A stretch of 64,000 nt of DNA from Pisaster brevispinus (GCA_023634235.1 JAMKCF010000011.1:8227218-8291217); one strand, 5' to 3'; positions 48,051 to 61,715 are shown, counted from the stretch's first letter. Notes: generated by a model from the letters alone, not told the origin. Numbers and translations: made by a program.

Positions 48051-50689
48051 TTGTCTTCCCCTTGACTGAAATTTGTCCTCTCCTTGCAGTCTCCATTGAA
48101 CCCACTTTTATTCTCATCAGCAGCATAATTCCCTCTAGTTCTTTGTTTATCACTCCTACCGCAAAATCTCAAATCTCATTTTGGACAAGTTTTTGTTTTC
48201 AAACATCTGTTTATGCGGGTCCAATTTTTAGTACAAAACAAGTATGTGCGCAAGTTTCTACTGTTGGGAACGGAGATGTTCAAGTTCATTCAGTTTCCAT
48301 TAACATGTACAAACATACAGTACACTGTATTGTCCTCACTCCTGAGGTGGGATTTCATCGGGTCGGGTCATGATCAAGTCGATATTAATCAGAGTGATAA
48401 GAAAGTGGACTTTTGACCAATTTTTGAGAGTCCCACATCGAGTGTCTGACCTGGTAACCTGACGGTAACCCGCGAGATACATGGACCAGTCAAATGGCTT
48501 CCAAGCGGAAGAAAAATCAAATCAGGAAAGGAAGCTCTTTGTTTGTTCGTGGTTAATAATCAGACAGATTGCGCTGACACAGTGATGCACTGTGAAGTGA
48601 ACTTAAATTTCAACCGACATATGCAAATCAAAATTTAAAGCTATTTGGTATGATTTTCTTGAGGCTATTTCGCACCAACAAAATTGTTCGGATGCAAGCC
48701 ATTTAGATGAGTAAATGTGGTGTTTGTATGCATTAGTTATAAAGCCTTAACATCTTCATGACAATATTAGGGGATGATGGAAAGAAGGATGGGTGGGGTT
48801 AAGAAGCCGATTCTTGCATATTAGGGAAGAACCCCTAAACCCGATGACATGTCCTTACACAACGGCCCCTAGCAAAGTACAAAAATAGCTTGACCACATT
48901 AAAGGTAATGGCCCAAAATGAAATCAATAGAATGTGTGTACGGCAGCAATAAGATTCGTATGCACTTTGGCATCTAGATGATCAAGTGGATTGAGATGGG
49001 GATCAACTTTAACTGTGAGTTGCAGCTCTGACTGGATTGAGTGAAATACAGATGTGAAGCCCTTAACTCGACCACCCCCCCTTTTTCACAACGGAGACCA
49101 TGGATGCTGGAGAGAACTGGGGATTAGACCTCGATCACAGAATCTTCATCTTGCTTTTTCTCTACTTGGACTACACACATTTGGTGCTGGGTATGTGGCA
49201 TGGTGTACCCCCCCCCCCCTCCCATTGTGCCTTCATTGTGTTCTGGGAATTTGAGGAATTCTTTAGAGGACTTTAGGGGAGGGTTCCCTTTGCAACATTT
49301 CAGGCATGGTGTAACTACACAGACAGAATGCAGAACAGTTGGGCTGCTTCTATGTGATGGTGCTACTACATGTACATGTACTATTAAATGGACAGCAGGT
49401 ATGTTTGAAATCGGGAAGGGCTGACAGCAGCATTATTTGAGTCCTTTAAAAATGTAATGAAGGCCATCTTGTTTTTATTTCCTTTATGATCAATATAACC
49501 CAACTGAGACTGGAAAGAGTAGTCTGGCTCCTTTTTGGGATTATAAGAATCAGTAATCATGATTGCTGTGCCAGACAGGAACCTAGACATGGATGATTGG
49601 CAGTCTATTCACTAAATTTTACTGGATGTCATCACACAATAAATTTTGCTTATTTTTATCTTGTGTTACTGTGCAGTGTGCATTTTAGGTGACCCACATG
49701 CAATTAGATATGCACCATATCTTTTACTTTTTGACTCAAAAAATGGCAGCATGGGCAGACAGTAGCCCTGTATGACGTCAGCGCAAAGGGGTCAACTTCA
49801 GTGATAATCATATTCGTGATCCACCTAATACAATTGGGGCACAGTAATGATCACGATGTGCGAGAGTGTTAAGCCTTGCACCGTCACATTGTACGCACCC
49901 TCATTCTAGAAAGGTCAGATGTTAAATTTGACGGGCTACATTCATGAGATTTTTTTCTTCTTCATGTCTTTATGTCGTTGATGGATAGCAAAAGATTTGA
50001 GTAATTATAAAATGTCTGTCCTAAATCTTGTAGTCGTTTACCTGAATTCAAGCAGGTAACTTGTTCAAGCAGGAGCAGGTTACCAGCTAAATATTGTACT
50101 TTGTTTAAGAGTTCACCAACTTCACTGCTGTCACTGCAAAGTTTTTCTACTTTTAAAGGGTTTTTGAAAAAGGTGTATTTTTATTTTTCCACACCATGTT
50201 CTAAAAGTAAATTTTCTTGTGACATACATGTACTGAGTTAGTATACTGTCCTCGGAAATTCTTAAATTAAAAACCTTGGTACATTACTTCAAGGATCTCA
50301 AACGAAAGTGTATTTCTGTTTCAAAGGAAACTTCATGATACTGATGTTTTGATAAAATCTTTTTTGCATTCATTTCCTTTTCCATATTCGCAATGCTTCA
50401 AATTCTATTAGTTAAAATGAAAGACTGAACGACATCAGCATCTGGGTTAATCTAAACTGACAATCCTGTGTTGAGATTGTTCACATGGTGGACTGGACCC
50501 GTACAAATTGATTTTTACTTTGACCTTCAGTCATTGTCTTTTGGAGCAGTTGGCGTAATGTCCAGTAGTCCGGTAATTGTGTAGAGATCTTGACAGCTGG
50601 CAGGAGGCATTGGCCCCATAGATTTTTTTTTTTCAGCTGACAATTCACTGACTTTAAAAAAAAACGTGAATCATATCTATCTTTCAAAC
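48051..50689. other. Intergenic, no gene seen
   Basis: The open frame at 48011-48373 (120 codons) has no recognisable motif. A C-run lies at 49208-49219. Nothing else stands out. Confidence 0.45.
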
Positions 50690-51062
50690 AAACACATGCT
50701 TGCTGATCCGGCCTGGTACTTCACGGAGGCGATGAAGGTAATCGCCACCATGTCTTAGGTCATTGCCTTGGAGCCAGTTGAATAGTTTCAGTACAAATCC
50801 CCCCCCCCCCAGTGCCTTTAGTATTTGGAAAAAAAGTGCCTTGCCCCTACAAGAACTGAGTAGCAGGTATGACAGGCTCAACAAGTTTGGCCCTGCTAAT
50901 CTGTTCATAGCCCCAAGACTGGTCCACATGAAAAAGAATTGCTTAACCCTTGCTGTCCCAATTCCTTCTACTTCATGCAATTGCCAAAGTGAAGGATTCC
51001 CAAGGACTCGGGTGGTAGGGCCATAATAATTGCTTATCACAGGGTCAGGCACTCCAATTTCT
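50690..51062 (-). repeat. Interspersed repeat sharing parts with 0.8-1.0 kb and 9.9 kb
   Basis: On the reverse strand: TTCTTGTAGGGGCAAGGCAC (compare TTCTTGTTGGGGCAAGGCAA near 9925), then GGATTTGTACTGAAAC (compare AGTTTGTACTGGAACATT near 9985). The forward word GCTTATCACAGGGTCAGGCA also occurs near 991. The 122-codon reverse frame here begins with MPDPVIS, shared with the frame at 832-1014, but that is a property of the repeat, not evidence of a protein. Confidence 0.55.
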
Positions 51063-51349
51063 TTTTAACGTCCGAACAATTTTAGGAGAAGAAGAAATGG
51101 GAGGAATTTGGGCTTCTCTTAAGCCAAACTGCCTAGTCTTTTTAAATTGCCCTTTTTTTTTTACATGTATTGATGCAGTAAAATTCACATTGCTCTCGCA
51201 TTCACAATCACGTTCACGTTTACGTAGGCAGCCATCTGAAATATGAGATTCTACTTGCCTGGGTACTTTCTCTTTTCCTACTCTTGGCATAAAGTTTGGC
51301 TTTATGACAGATAAGTTTTCTGTTTTCTCAGATAGGTCAAAGCGAGATG

Positions 51350-51550
51350 TTAAAGGCAAGTACTCTTGGTAATTGTCAAAGACCATTATCCTCACTTGGT
51401 GTGTATACCAACATATATGCATAAAATACAAAATCTGTGAAAACTTTTGCTCAATTGGTCAGGAACGTTGCAAGAAAAATAATGATAATGAAAGAAAAAA
51501 ACACTCTTGTTACATATAATTGTGTGCTTTCAGATGCCTGAGAAAATTTG
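51350..51550 (+). mobile_element. Truncated TTAA-type MITE, second family
   Basis: Starts TTAAAGGCAAGTACTCTTGG, then GTAATTGTCAAAGACCATTA and AAAATCTGTGAAAACTTTTG. The left end is intact, but no matching right end was found before the tRNA-like sequence at 51562. A reverse fragment of the same family is at 105-215. It differs internally from the 13.5- and 19.5-kb elements but shares the TTAAAGGCA terminus. Confidence 0.6.
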
Positions 51551-51561
51551 ATTAGAGAGGG

Positions 51562-51625
51562 ATTTGACCATCGTTATCCAGTTTAATGAGCCAGTGCTCT
51601 ACCAACTGAGCTCCCTAGTCCTATG
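51562..51625 (-). repeat. tRNA-like SINE head
   Basis: On the reverse strand GGGAGCTCAGTTGGTAGAGC is a near-perfect tRNA A box, followed by a weak B box (GATGGTCAAATCC). The B box is degraded, so this is probably a SINE remnant. Confidence 0.5.
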
Positions 51626-52509
51626 TTGGAGGTCTCCTTACTTATTTGTTTTGTAGCGATGTCCCCTATGGTACACGAAAATCGCCCCCTTTGGTACACA
51701 AAAATGAAGCGATGACTGTCCTCCTTTTACTGGATCTTTTCTGTCAAATCTTTGGTTTAAACATGTTTGTGGACATCATGTTTCTACCTACTTAACTCCT
51801 GTATGGGCAATTATGTATGATTGCTGACATGTCAAAATCATTAGGTGCAGGACAAACATGTTGATAATGCAAGGCACTGTTGTTACATATTAAAAAATCC
51901 ATTCAGCAATGACTAATCATCAATATCATTTATACGCAGGTCTTTTTAAACTATTAATTGGCCACAAATTACCTCTAGACTTTGCCAATTCTCTACATAC
52001 CAACAATGAAAGTTACCTCACCAACAATGGATGACCCCCACGCACCAATCCTACTATGGCATGAATAGAGGACAAGTCAGCCACCCCCATTGTTACCCAG
52101 GGGGTGTTTCACAGAACCAGTTCTTACCTAAACACCCACTCTTTTCGCAGAGGTGAATGATTTGTCACGCTTGAACTATTCACTGAAAAACACAGTTTTG
52201 AAACTAACTTTGCAAAAAGAGTAAATAAATAAACATTAAACAGACTGTTGTATTATATACAACTGATATTTAGCAAGGACTCTGTACTATGATTGCATTG
52301 CTAGTTTTGATCAGAAACAAGCCTGCACTGTGTGTCATTGTTTGTTGTTTATTTAACAATGCAATCAGGAACAAGGGAGTGTTATGTATCATATAAACTG
52401 GTTGTGGTAGCTTTCTCAGTGTTTCGCCTTTACGGACATTGGGTTGATGTAACCATTGTTAAACTCTGGCTCTGACCAGTGCCGTGCACAAGGATTGGAC
52501 TTTCAGTCT
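51626..52509. other. Intergenic, nothing recognised
   Basis: AT-rich; no coding or repeat structure that I can support. Confidence 0.5.
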
Positions 52510-52628
52510 CCACCTATGTAGCCTTTAGTCAAGGTGCACCGCGGCACCCCAGCCCAGGTATCACGCACGAAAAAAGATATCTGGGCTGGGGTGCCGTGGT
52601 GGGCCTTGACTAAAGGCTACCACCTATG
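52510..52628. mobile_element. Foldback mini-element with 9-bp target duplication
   Basis: The 101-bp element 52519-52619 is almost entirely two 44-bp inverted arms (TAGCCTTTAGTCAAGG...), which pair at about 40 of 44 positions around a 13-nt loop. It is bordered by the direct repeat CCACCTATG at 52510-52518 and 52620-52628. A 9-bp duplication with near-terminal-to-terminal arms is most like Mutator-type or foldback MITEs. The arms are GC-richer (GGCACCCCAGCCCAG) than the surroundings. Confidence 0.85.
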
Positions 52629-55600
52629 CTGAGTGAATGTTTTTTTCTTTATGTTGGGTTTTCCCTCCACACACATTTCCTTACGATAAAGTGCAAGGCA
52701 CTTTTTTAAAGGATCCCTTTGTTTCCCAACCAGAAATACATAAATAAATTAATAATAACAAAGTGATAAATTACACCGGGCATGGACCGAGAGAATTCTA
52801 CAAAGACTGGCGTTTCAGTGAATGTATTACCCATTATCTTTAATAACAAAGGGAGAGAGAAAAAACAACACAAATAAGAACAAAGCTGAAACTGTTTGGG
52901 CAGCTGCAGATTTGCTGATTGGTGGCCTGGCCAGAAACACATGTCATTGAACATTTAGGAGGCGGCCGTTCTTTATATTAAACCCCATTCCAGGCTTTTA
53001 TGTAGATTTGGATCATGTTACAAAGCAGCTGGGTATTATTTTAAACAATTCAAGGTCAAAGTCTGACTCATCTGTTTGCACTATATTTAGCCATTCACAT
53101 TGAAGCTATTCACAGATCAATTAATACATTGAAATGTCGTATTGAAAATAATATGGATATCATTGAAATTTATGTAGAAAAAAACTTACAACATGGTGAT
53201 GAGGTAATGTGATTGTTTAGGATGACTGTCCGTGCATCGTGGTCCATTGATCTAAACTCAAGCATAGAGCAAGGACCAGTTAGGTCACAGAAGCCATGGA
53301 TCTCTGTTCGCCTGGTCTTGGCGTTGGTGCCCCTTCCAAAGTTTCTCAGACTGAAACACGGTTTCTTCAGATCCTTAAAAAGTATTAAAAAGTCTTAAAA
53401 TGAATGACCCACATTTATAAAGTACAAACATTAAAAAAGTATTAAATTCAGTTACTTGAGATCTTAACATTTTTTTGATGAGGCATGTAATGAAATTCCT
53501 ATCATCAGCTCGAAGAGAACAAGATAAAGCTGCATGTGAGCAGTTTCTTCCCCTGGTTTATTTGGTCGTAAATTTTGTTAAACGTAGCATTAAAAAAAGG
53601 TTTAATTTTGTCTTTTTAAAGTGTGCAGATACCCTGCTACAAGATTTTCAGTTGGTAGTACCCTTTGCAAAATGAAAATGGCCTCACCCTCTCACTGATG
53701 AAAATCCAGGCCTAGATGATATTATTCAGCCATAAAAAAAAATATAAGTAAAATTTAGCTTTTGTAACTGGAGACCTTGGTGTCTTTCTTTTTTAACAAC
53801 TTTGATGGTGCAATATGTTTCTTACTAATACTGTATTTGTACTGAGGGCCTCCATGGAAAGCCTGTGCTGGGCGCTGATTGGAGTTTACCCTTATTAAAA
53901 ATGACATCAATGAATAAATTAATAAATTAATAAATTAATAAATTCTGTGATATTGCTGGATTTGTCATCCTAATGTTCTTTCCTGGTCAGAGGTAAGTCA
54001 ATAAATATAAGCTCTGTACATTGGATTTCTCCAGTCTTTAAAATATAGTAAAGTTAACATACTAATAAAAGGCTTTAAATTTGGGAAAAAAACTACACAT
54101 TTTTGTAGAAATAATGTGTAGAAAAACTGATAAATCTCAGAGACGGCAATACCTGTTTAGCCAGAAAAATATCTTTAAGTAAACAACCGTTATAAAGGTA
54201 CTGTATTTTGCACTATGCAAACATACTAGTTTGTCCTGACATTATTTTGTGATCATGACTGCATAATCACAAAAAAAAATCCAAACAAAGCTAAAGCTAG
54301 TATTCCCGCCAGTGAAGCACATGTCGTTTATCACTCAGTAATGAAGTGGTTACCAGGGAAGGGAAAACCACCAGCCAGTTTCAAACCCTTTGTCTGATGG
54401 TCTGATTCATGAACGAATCCCATTGCTTTGTGTAAATATACGGTGCTTACGTTACGCTTGGATCCAGTGCACTACTGTGTGCTCCTGTAACTATACCCCA
54501 ATTTTTGGGCTACATTTTTACCACCTCTGACCGCGATGAATTTTATCCCAATTGAGGATGTCAATAGATGGCATGGTGCTACCAGCTTGCATTAGGTAAA
54601 ACCATGTACGAATTTGGGGCTATGGCTACTTCAGCATTATTTGTTGAAGTATAGGACATCCTTAGCAACACTCTTAACAACAGTCATAGCCGCACCTGTA
54701 GCCGACAATTTGGGTTTGGCCATGATTGAACCAAGGCTGCAATGAAAAACCGCCTGGCCCCCTACATTTGAAATGTAATTGAGAACTTTAAATGTTGAGG
54801 GATTATGGGCATGATAAGTTTCAATTGTTACAGAGAAGCCTAAAATGAAACAAAAGTGGGTCTTTGTTTAAATTGATAGAAAGAGGGAGTCAGATTTGGA
54901 AGGAATAAATACAAAAATCAGCAGGACGGTAGGACTTTCTTACTCACTAAAGTCATCAATGGGATTATAGGCCGTAAGATTTTAAACAGGATTTGTTCGC
55001 CGTAACAAGTTTTTCATTTGTGGTGGCCTTACCAATTGGTAAACAACACTTTAGTTGGATTGTGGCAGACATCTTACAGAACCATAGAAAATGAATCAAT
55101 ACACGGGCGAGGCTATTGGCAAATGACTCGAAAATGGAAAGCGCGGCTTTTGTGCTCAGATGGAACAAAGAGATGCAGGGCATCACACTGGAATCAGCTC
55201 GCCTCCAACCTTCACTGTTCCAAAATTGATTCAGCGCAAAATTAATTTAATGCTTCCTTTATGGCTGTGTAGTACGTTTGCGTCGTTTGCATTTATACAA
55301 CAAGAGTTGAAGGATTGTATTCATTATGAATTTCTTTGTTTAGCTTGTGTGTGTGTGTTGGGGACTACAGTATGTATTCTTGTTGTTAATGGAATATGAA
55401 AGAGTGACAGTCCTGGTAAAAATTTGATGGATAAACGGCTCTCGTCGGTTGTTAATGTTGAGATATTTTGGTACGACACTTCGGAAAGCATATTTAACCA
55501 TAAAACTTTGATTATGTAAGCTTTGTTTGCTTAAGTTTTGGATATTTCTGCAGTGATTGCTTCATAAATGTAAAAAAGTAACCTGCGCCAATATTTTGAT

Positions 55601-58433
55601 CGACATACATGTACCTAATTGCTTCAGGGAAAACAACAACTATAAAATTGTAAATAAATCATCAGATTTATTTATAAACAAACATTCCAATCTACAGTTT
55701 GCACAAGAAGTTTCTATTACGAGGTATTAAGACATGCCTGTGCTGAAACAGATCCATGACTTAATTTCAGCTATTTCCCAGATTAAATAAAGCTACTGAC
55801 TGAAACCACTTCATGAGCAATAACAGATTTGTGGGTGATGTAGGATAACACTAATGAAGTAAATATGCCTGTAAAAGTCAATAATAATAGACATATCCTT
55901 GAAACCTGTCCAGAGGTAATAAAGAATGTCAGTTATGTAAGAGCTCTTAGGTAGTCACAAAGGAAGACAGGGCATTAGCAGGTCTGGAGAATAGACTCGT
56001 CATAGTCTCTGCCTTTCAATAGCTCATTCTGTCATCAGAGAGCTGAAAAATTGTACTACAATATTGGACAAAAATTGTGAAAAAATCATTCACAGATTTT
56101 GCGACTCTTGATAGATCTTTTAGGGTGTTGTTCTTCAATTGCCCATATAAAGGCACCACGCCTTAAACACCAAGCAAGACATGCACTTTGGCTCCATGGC
56201 CATGCACCACAATTTTTAGTGGACTGGGAAAACTCTACCATCACTTGGGAGGCTCCACAACAAATTTATGTAAATTGAAAAAGGAGAATGGGGCCTCCCT
56301 TTTTTGTGAGGTGTTGGACAATCATCCTCAAACCACCTCTTTTGATCTCTGGTCTCCCAGGGGGTGACTGAACCTTATGCAACCAGAAATCTGAAATAAA
56401 TACAAAAAACTAACATAGAGACTGTTGGTGTGAGAACTATCATGAATAATTGCACATGTTGTGTTTATCTATTGCTAAAAATCCCAATGGTGTAATCGTA
56501 AATGAGTCAGATCTTCGGATGAGAAACCCAGTTGCATCACCTGGGGTTCTGTAATCTGGTAGGGGACCAGGATTTCATCTTAATGACTTCTGCTAATAAT
56601 CATGTATCTTATTATGGCAAAAACATGTACAGCTCTGATCCTCTAATGTGTAAATGTGTAACCATGGAGGAAGGCCAGCCATGGTGTAACTGAACTCATA
56701 GCTGTCCTTGATTGGCTAACCTTCAGCACTGGCCAATCTAAAGACATTGTAAAGTTAAGGACAGGTTATTTGAGGCTGTGCTTGGGGGGGGGGGGGGGGG
56801 GTAATGAAAGGACAATGAATTGTTATTAACATTCTGTAAGTAAAGTTTTCTTTTTTCAACTTCCATGGTTTTATCAACAAACATACAGTACAAACAATGT
56901 TTTGCCTTAAAACTAACAACCAACAAAAGTAAATTTATTTTTTAATTATATCACTGTCTAGCAAACTTTTGTGTTAGGGTTTAAATGGGTCTGTTTTTGT
57001 TTCGTTTTGTCTTTGTTTTGTTTTTGTTGTTTGCTCCATGGTTAGTGTTGCTTTCTGGGAAGATTTTCCTTTTCTTAAAAGTTATTATTTTTTTGGCCAT
57101 TTTTTCTCCACACAATTTAGTTTTGTTTTCTAAAAAATTGCTTGAAGAACTGTTTTAATCTAATAAGAATGGGCCTACATAAAAAATTTACCTACATGTA
57201 CAAAAAGTTCATCCCTTTTCAGACAACAGGAAGAAGGGTTTCATACACAAGCTAGCATATCGGGCTGATACACATAAACAAGTTTAAAAGTTTTTTATAT
57301 TTGTAATATTTCAGATGAACTTCACAAAAAGCATAAAGATAAAACCATTTAGAATGCCCATTGCACAGTAAGATAAACATTAAGAGGCCCTTGTTTCAAT
57401 TCAGGGTGCTTTCGGCCAAACGTCAAAATATTGGGTCCAGATTGCCCCAAAGTTTAGAAAAACCCTGGGGAGAACCCTGAAAATATTACGGAAATACAAC
57501 GCAAACCATCGTCAAGAATATTCTTATATTCTTTGAAAGTCCCTTACTGTTGAATTTGTGAAAAGCAACTTTCTTTTGTTCACTTGTTGTTGGTTAGATG
57601 TAAAAAGTGGGTTCGGCCATCCAAACACCAGGGTCTTTGGCAGAGTGCCAGAACCAAGTCCTCCCCCCCCCCATTCATGAAGCCGTCCTTTTGTGGAATT
57701 GTTAATGTTCAGCTACTGTGTAATCTGTAATGTTCACTGTAAAGAAGAGTGCGTCCATGCATGGTGCAACAAATGGAGAATTTCTCTCCATCCTGGCACA
57801 ACTGTAATCATGCCATAGACCCTTAGCCAATAACTAAAAGTGTCTAGATCCACGGCCTGCTTGTGACCAAAGATTAGCCTATAGGGCACCAAAGGCACAT
57901 GATGGCTAACTCCGGCTGAAATGTGAAATCTGGACACCATTTCAGCAAGCAACTATTTTGCTGCAACAATAGCTCAGTGCAGACGATGATCATTGCTATC
58001 AATGATATAACAAAACACTTGCTTGCTGGAATGGTGCCCATGCGTATTCCTGTTCCACCAATTGAAAGAGCTCCAGTTCCTTGCACCTTCGGCACTCTAT
58101 AATTTTTTTTCCGATGACCCCATGTGAAGCAATAAGCGGTACGCACCATTTTTCCAAGTGTGATGCAAGAAAATTTGCTTTGCTTTCGCATGAATTATGA
58201 ACCGGGCTTTAGGATGACTTTCTAACAGCCTTTTGAGGTAGTGCTCATGAACTGTATTGCCTACTAAAATGTGCTTCAGTTGAAGTACTGCTCAGATGTA
58301 TGTTTTGCATTCATTAGTGCAGTCTCTTTGAACATCATGATTAACATTCAAGTTTTTTTTGCAACATTTTTGTGGTAGGTTTAGCCCATGATAAATACGT
58401 AAATCTCCATAAGTGATTCCATGCAGTTTCGAT
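52629..58433. other. Long non-coding stretch, no gene seen
   Basis: Contains ATAAATTA-type repeats at 53908-53945, an 18-nt G-run at about 56784-56801 and a C-run at 57662-57671. Open frames (for example 53213-53398, 54965-55399) are short and motif-free. No splice-flanked exon was recognised. Confidence 0.45.
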
Positions 58434-58614
58434 CAGGGCCCAATTTCTTAAAGCTGTTAAGCAGAAAAATCTGCTTAGCAAATTTCTTTGCTGAGCAAGA
58501 AATGGGTGAGGTAGCAACTGCACAATGTTAACTTTATGATATTTTGGCTTGTAACCTATTTCTTCTAAGCAAGATTTTTCTGAGCTAAGCAAGCTTTTGT
58601 GCTTACTTGGCCCA
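58434..58614. mobile_element. GGGCC-ended MITE, copy 2 (about 181 bp)
   Basis: The left end CAGGGCCCAATTTCTTAAAG and the right end, TGGGCCAAGTAAGCACAAAA on its complement, enclose an interior with TGCTTAGCAAATTTCTTTGC and CTAAGCAAGATTTTTCTGAG. The ends have diverged more than in the 61-kb copy. Confidence 0.65.
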
Positions 58615-61189
58615 GAAGATATTTTGCATTGAGTGAATCGAGGGTTTGATCAAAATACATGCAGTATGTTAAAAACTCTTGACCAAACTCCCATCCACAC
58701 AAGGCTATCCTGTAAATTTCTGAAATTTGTGTTTTGTTTATCTTGGCCAATTTGAAAACATGTTTTGTTTCATTGGTAATCGTTTCGATAAGGGATTTCA
58801 TAATTAATGCGATCCAAGGTTGCAATCAGGCATTGATTGCATAAAGTGAAAAAAACATAGTTATCAAAACTTATCAAGCTGGCATTTAGCTGTAGCATGA
58901 CAGGAAATAAATAGATGAACACTAACTGTAAATACTAAAGTTGGCCTGTTTCTTGCTAAATTTCTTGTTTTTTCGTTTTTAATGTTTTTTTTCTCTGAAT
59001 TGTTTTTGACAGATGATGCTGTTTCAAGACGAAAAAAAAACAAAACTAAATTTTCATATGTTTTTTAGTTTTTGCTACGACTAATCATTGGCAGATTTGT
59101 TCGTGCATTACATAATATAAAGCTTGAAACTTTCTTGAATCTGTAAAAGTAGCCATTAAAATTTACAATCTAATTTTGGGGGTTTAATAGGACCTAGCAA
59201 AGATGCTACAAATGAGTACAATGTTGGCCTTTTGAAGCTCTTTTTTCCCCCATAGTCAAAAATCTTTTCCAATTGGTCTGGTTTTGTTTTTTTATAACAT
59301 CTTCAAACTAACCTGCAAAGAAAACCCCATGTCAAAAGCAGCAGATCAAGTGGACCAGGCCCTTAAGGTGATCTGAACATCCACCAAGATTTTCAAATGA
59401 GTTTTAACTGTATTAGATCAATACACTGTAGATAGTTTGATAGACTGTCTAACAACATTTCTGAGTGTCAGATTCTCACCATTTGAATTTGTTTCTGTGC
59501 AACAAGTCATCAGATTGTTTTGTTGAATCATAAAAGCTCTCGTAATCTGTAATCCCCCAAACCTTGAGCACCTGGTGTGAGTCTTCCACAGATTCTTCCC
59601 TGGAATTTTGAACATAAGACAACTCTAGGAGGGAAAATCTCATCTGGGATATGAAATTGGCTGTAATTAGTGACTAGTTTTTTCGAACAGCGCAACTAAA
59701 CGACCGCAAATTTATTTAATTGATAATCTATTGTCCAGTTCCAAGATTGGACCAGCAGAGAAGCTTCTGACTGGTTTCCAAAAAAAAAGGTGTGGGTGTA
59801 CATTTCATAGTGAGTGGGTTATTGTGAATTGATTACTTTTTTGGTTATCTCCAACAATGCTGCCCACTCAGGTCATGGTAAGGTAATCCATCTTTCAAGA
59901 ACAGCGTATTGGCTGAAAGTACGTAGGCAGAAGATCAGCTTGTGATTACACCTGAACTCTACATCAAGCTGTTCACCTGCCCCCCCCCCCCCCACGGCCT
60001 TCACCTTCTGAAATCATGCACATTGAAGTTATTCATCACTCTTTGTTTGAACCAAAGAAACATAATCAACAGGAGCAATGTGGGGTAATAATTCTACATG
60101 AAGGGAACACAGGCTTTTTATAAACTGCTCAAAAAGTTTTCATTTCAATGCCTCACAAAAGGTGTGCCGCCCACTGGTTTGCCTTTGTGTGTTGTATAAA
60201 GGTAAATAAAACCCCAACCGCAGGGAAGAGTAAAATAATTGATAGAATTTGCGGCTTTGTCAGGAAAGTCGGACAGGAAGGACATTCAGTGTTTTCTTGT
60301 TATTTTTGGAACACTTCTTCCACGTGGATTAGTTTGACTATTTTGTTTTTCCGGTAACTTCCTTGAGTTGCCTAGCAGCCAGGAACATTGTCAATCCTGA
60401 AACATTTGTACCTGGTTTTAAATATAAAACCACACATGTCTTGTACCAGCTTGTAATAGTAAAAAAACCACAGAGGTAGAACAAAACATTTACTAAGAAG
60501 AAATTTACTAACTTGCTACCTTTCTGTTAACCTTTCCTTGCTCTATGGTTTGAGTAACAACTTTTAACAAAGTTCTCATCACAAATCTAATTTAAAGTCT
60601 AATTTTATGGTCAGTTAAACTTAATAACTTAATGGAGAACAATTTGGAATTTTTAAAATTATTTGTAAGTTGATCGCAACATGCAACAAGGACAGTCTGT
60701 TGGGTAATATTATTTTTCAAAAATTTCAGGGTTTTTGTTTCTGTTTGTGTAATAAGCAGGGATGAGGAAATTCAGAGTCACTTATCTAAATTCAGATCTT
60801 TTTTTTAATGTCTGCTTGGTAAAAAATGTAATTGCTATTTTCTTTAGATCTAAAGAAATTATACTCTTTGATCTACTTTTCTGGTGCTGAGGATACTGTT
60901 CCAAGAAGCAATTGCAATCTAACTCCAGGGTTTACCCAAAGGTGGAAATGCCATCATTTCAAAATTTGGATCCTAGTTTCAGACATTTTTTTTCTGTAAT
61001 GACTCTAAATAACAAGGGATAATGTAATCTATGCTGTAGTGTCAGGAAGCTACAAGGCTTACATCCTATGTTATTAAGGCCAACTCTTTTTGATAAAAAA
61101 ATTACCATTTGGTGACTCGACTGCTCATTGAACTACTCCAGCTAAACTCTTCTCATGAGCTGCTGAAACGTGTTATCCCAGAGTGCTGT
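58615..61189. other. Intergenic, no gene seen
   Basis: Contains a C-run at 59980-59993. The open frame at 60148-60357 has no recognised motif. Confidence 0.45.
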
Positions 61190-61715
61190 GTCGTGTCGTG
61201 GCTGAGTCTGGTGTTTCTGATCTAGAAGGTTTGATTCCTGGTCTCGACACAAAGCCGTTGGTCCCTGGGCCATATTTCATAGAGCTGCTTAAGCACAAAA
61301 ATTTGCTAAGCACATTGAAATTTTGCTGACCAGAATAAGGTTACCAGCCAAACTACCATGTCACATGTACAATTTGTGACTGGTATCCTGCTCATGTCTG
61401 CTTAGCAGGAAATTGTTAAGCATTATTTTCTGCTTAAGCAGCTCTGTGAAATTGGGCCCTGGTGTTTTGTAATGCATGTAAAATAACCCAGTTACACTTT
61501 TTGCTAAGAAACAGGGTTTGCCGCAGTGTTTCTTGCTGTGGCTGCTGAATGCTACACAGCAGGTGCTATATTATGGCTCTCATAATTCAAAAACTTCACT
61601 AACCTGTCTTAAAAAAATAATAATACGCCTTTTAAGACACCCGTAGATAAAGCGCTGTATACGAAAAATGAGATATTACTATTACTATTAATCAGCTTAA
61701 GTGATAAACCACTCC
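61190..61715 (+). mobile_element. Decayed tRNA-derived SINE, split by a MITE
   Basis: The head TGTCGTGTCGTGGCTGAGTC with the B-box-like GGTTTGATTCCTGGTC (61230-61246) resembles the SINE at 9 kb. The 3' terminus AAAGCGCTGTATACGAAAAA with (ATT)n at 61675-61692 is the same terminus as that subfamily (GAGCGCTATATAAG). Between them lies the inserted MITE at 61265-61462. Confidence 0.6.
61265..61462. mobile_element. GGGCC-ended MITE, copy 3 (198 bp, best preserved)
   Basis: The left end CTGGGCCATATTTCATAGAG continues CTGCTTAAGCA. The right end on its complement reads CCAGGGCCCAATTTCACAGA and continues GCTGCTTAAGCA. The interior has subterminal TTTGCTAAGCAC and TGCTTAGCAGGAAATT words. No coding capacity. 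Confidence 0.8.

Noticed and set aside
50684..51431. Two reverse frames of 122 and 128 codons, one sharing MPDPVIS with a frame at 832-1014
   Set aside because: The similarity is at DNA level in a dispersed repeat whose other copies break the frame; no protein family recognised.
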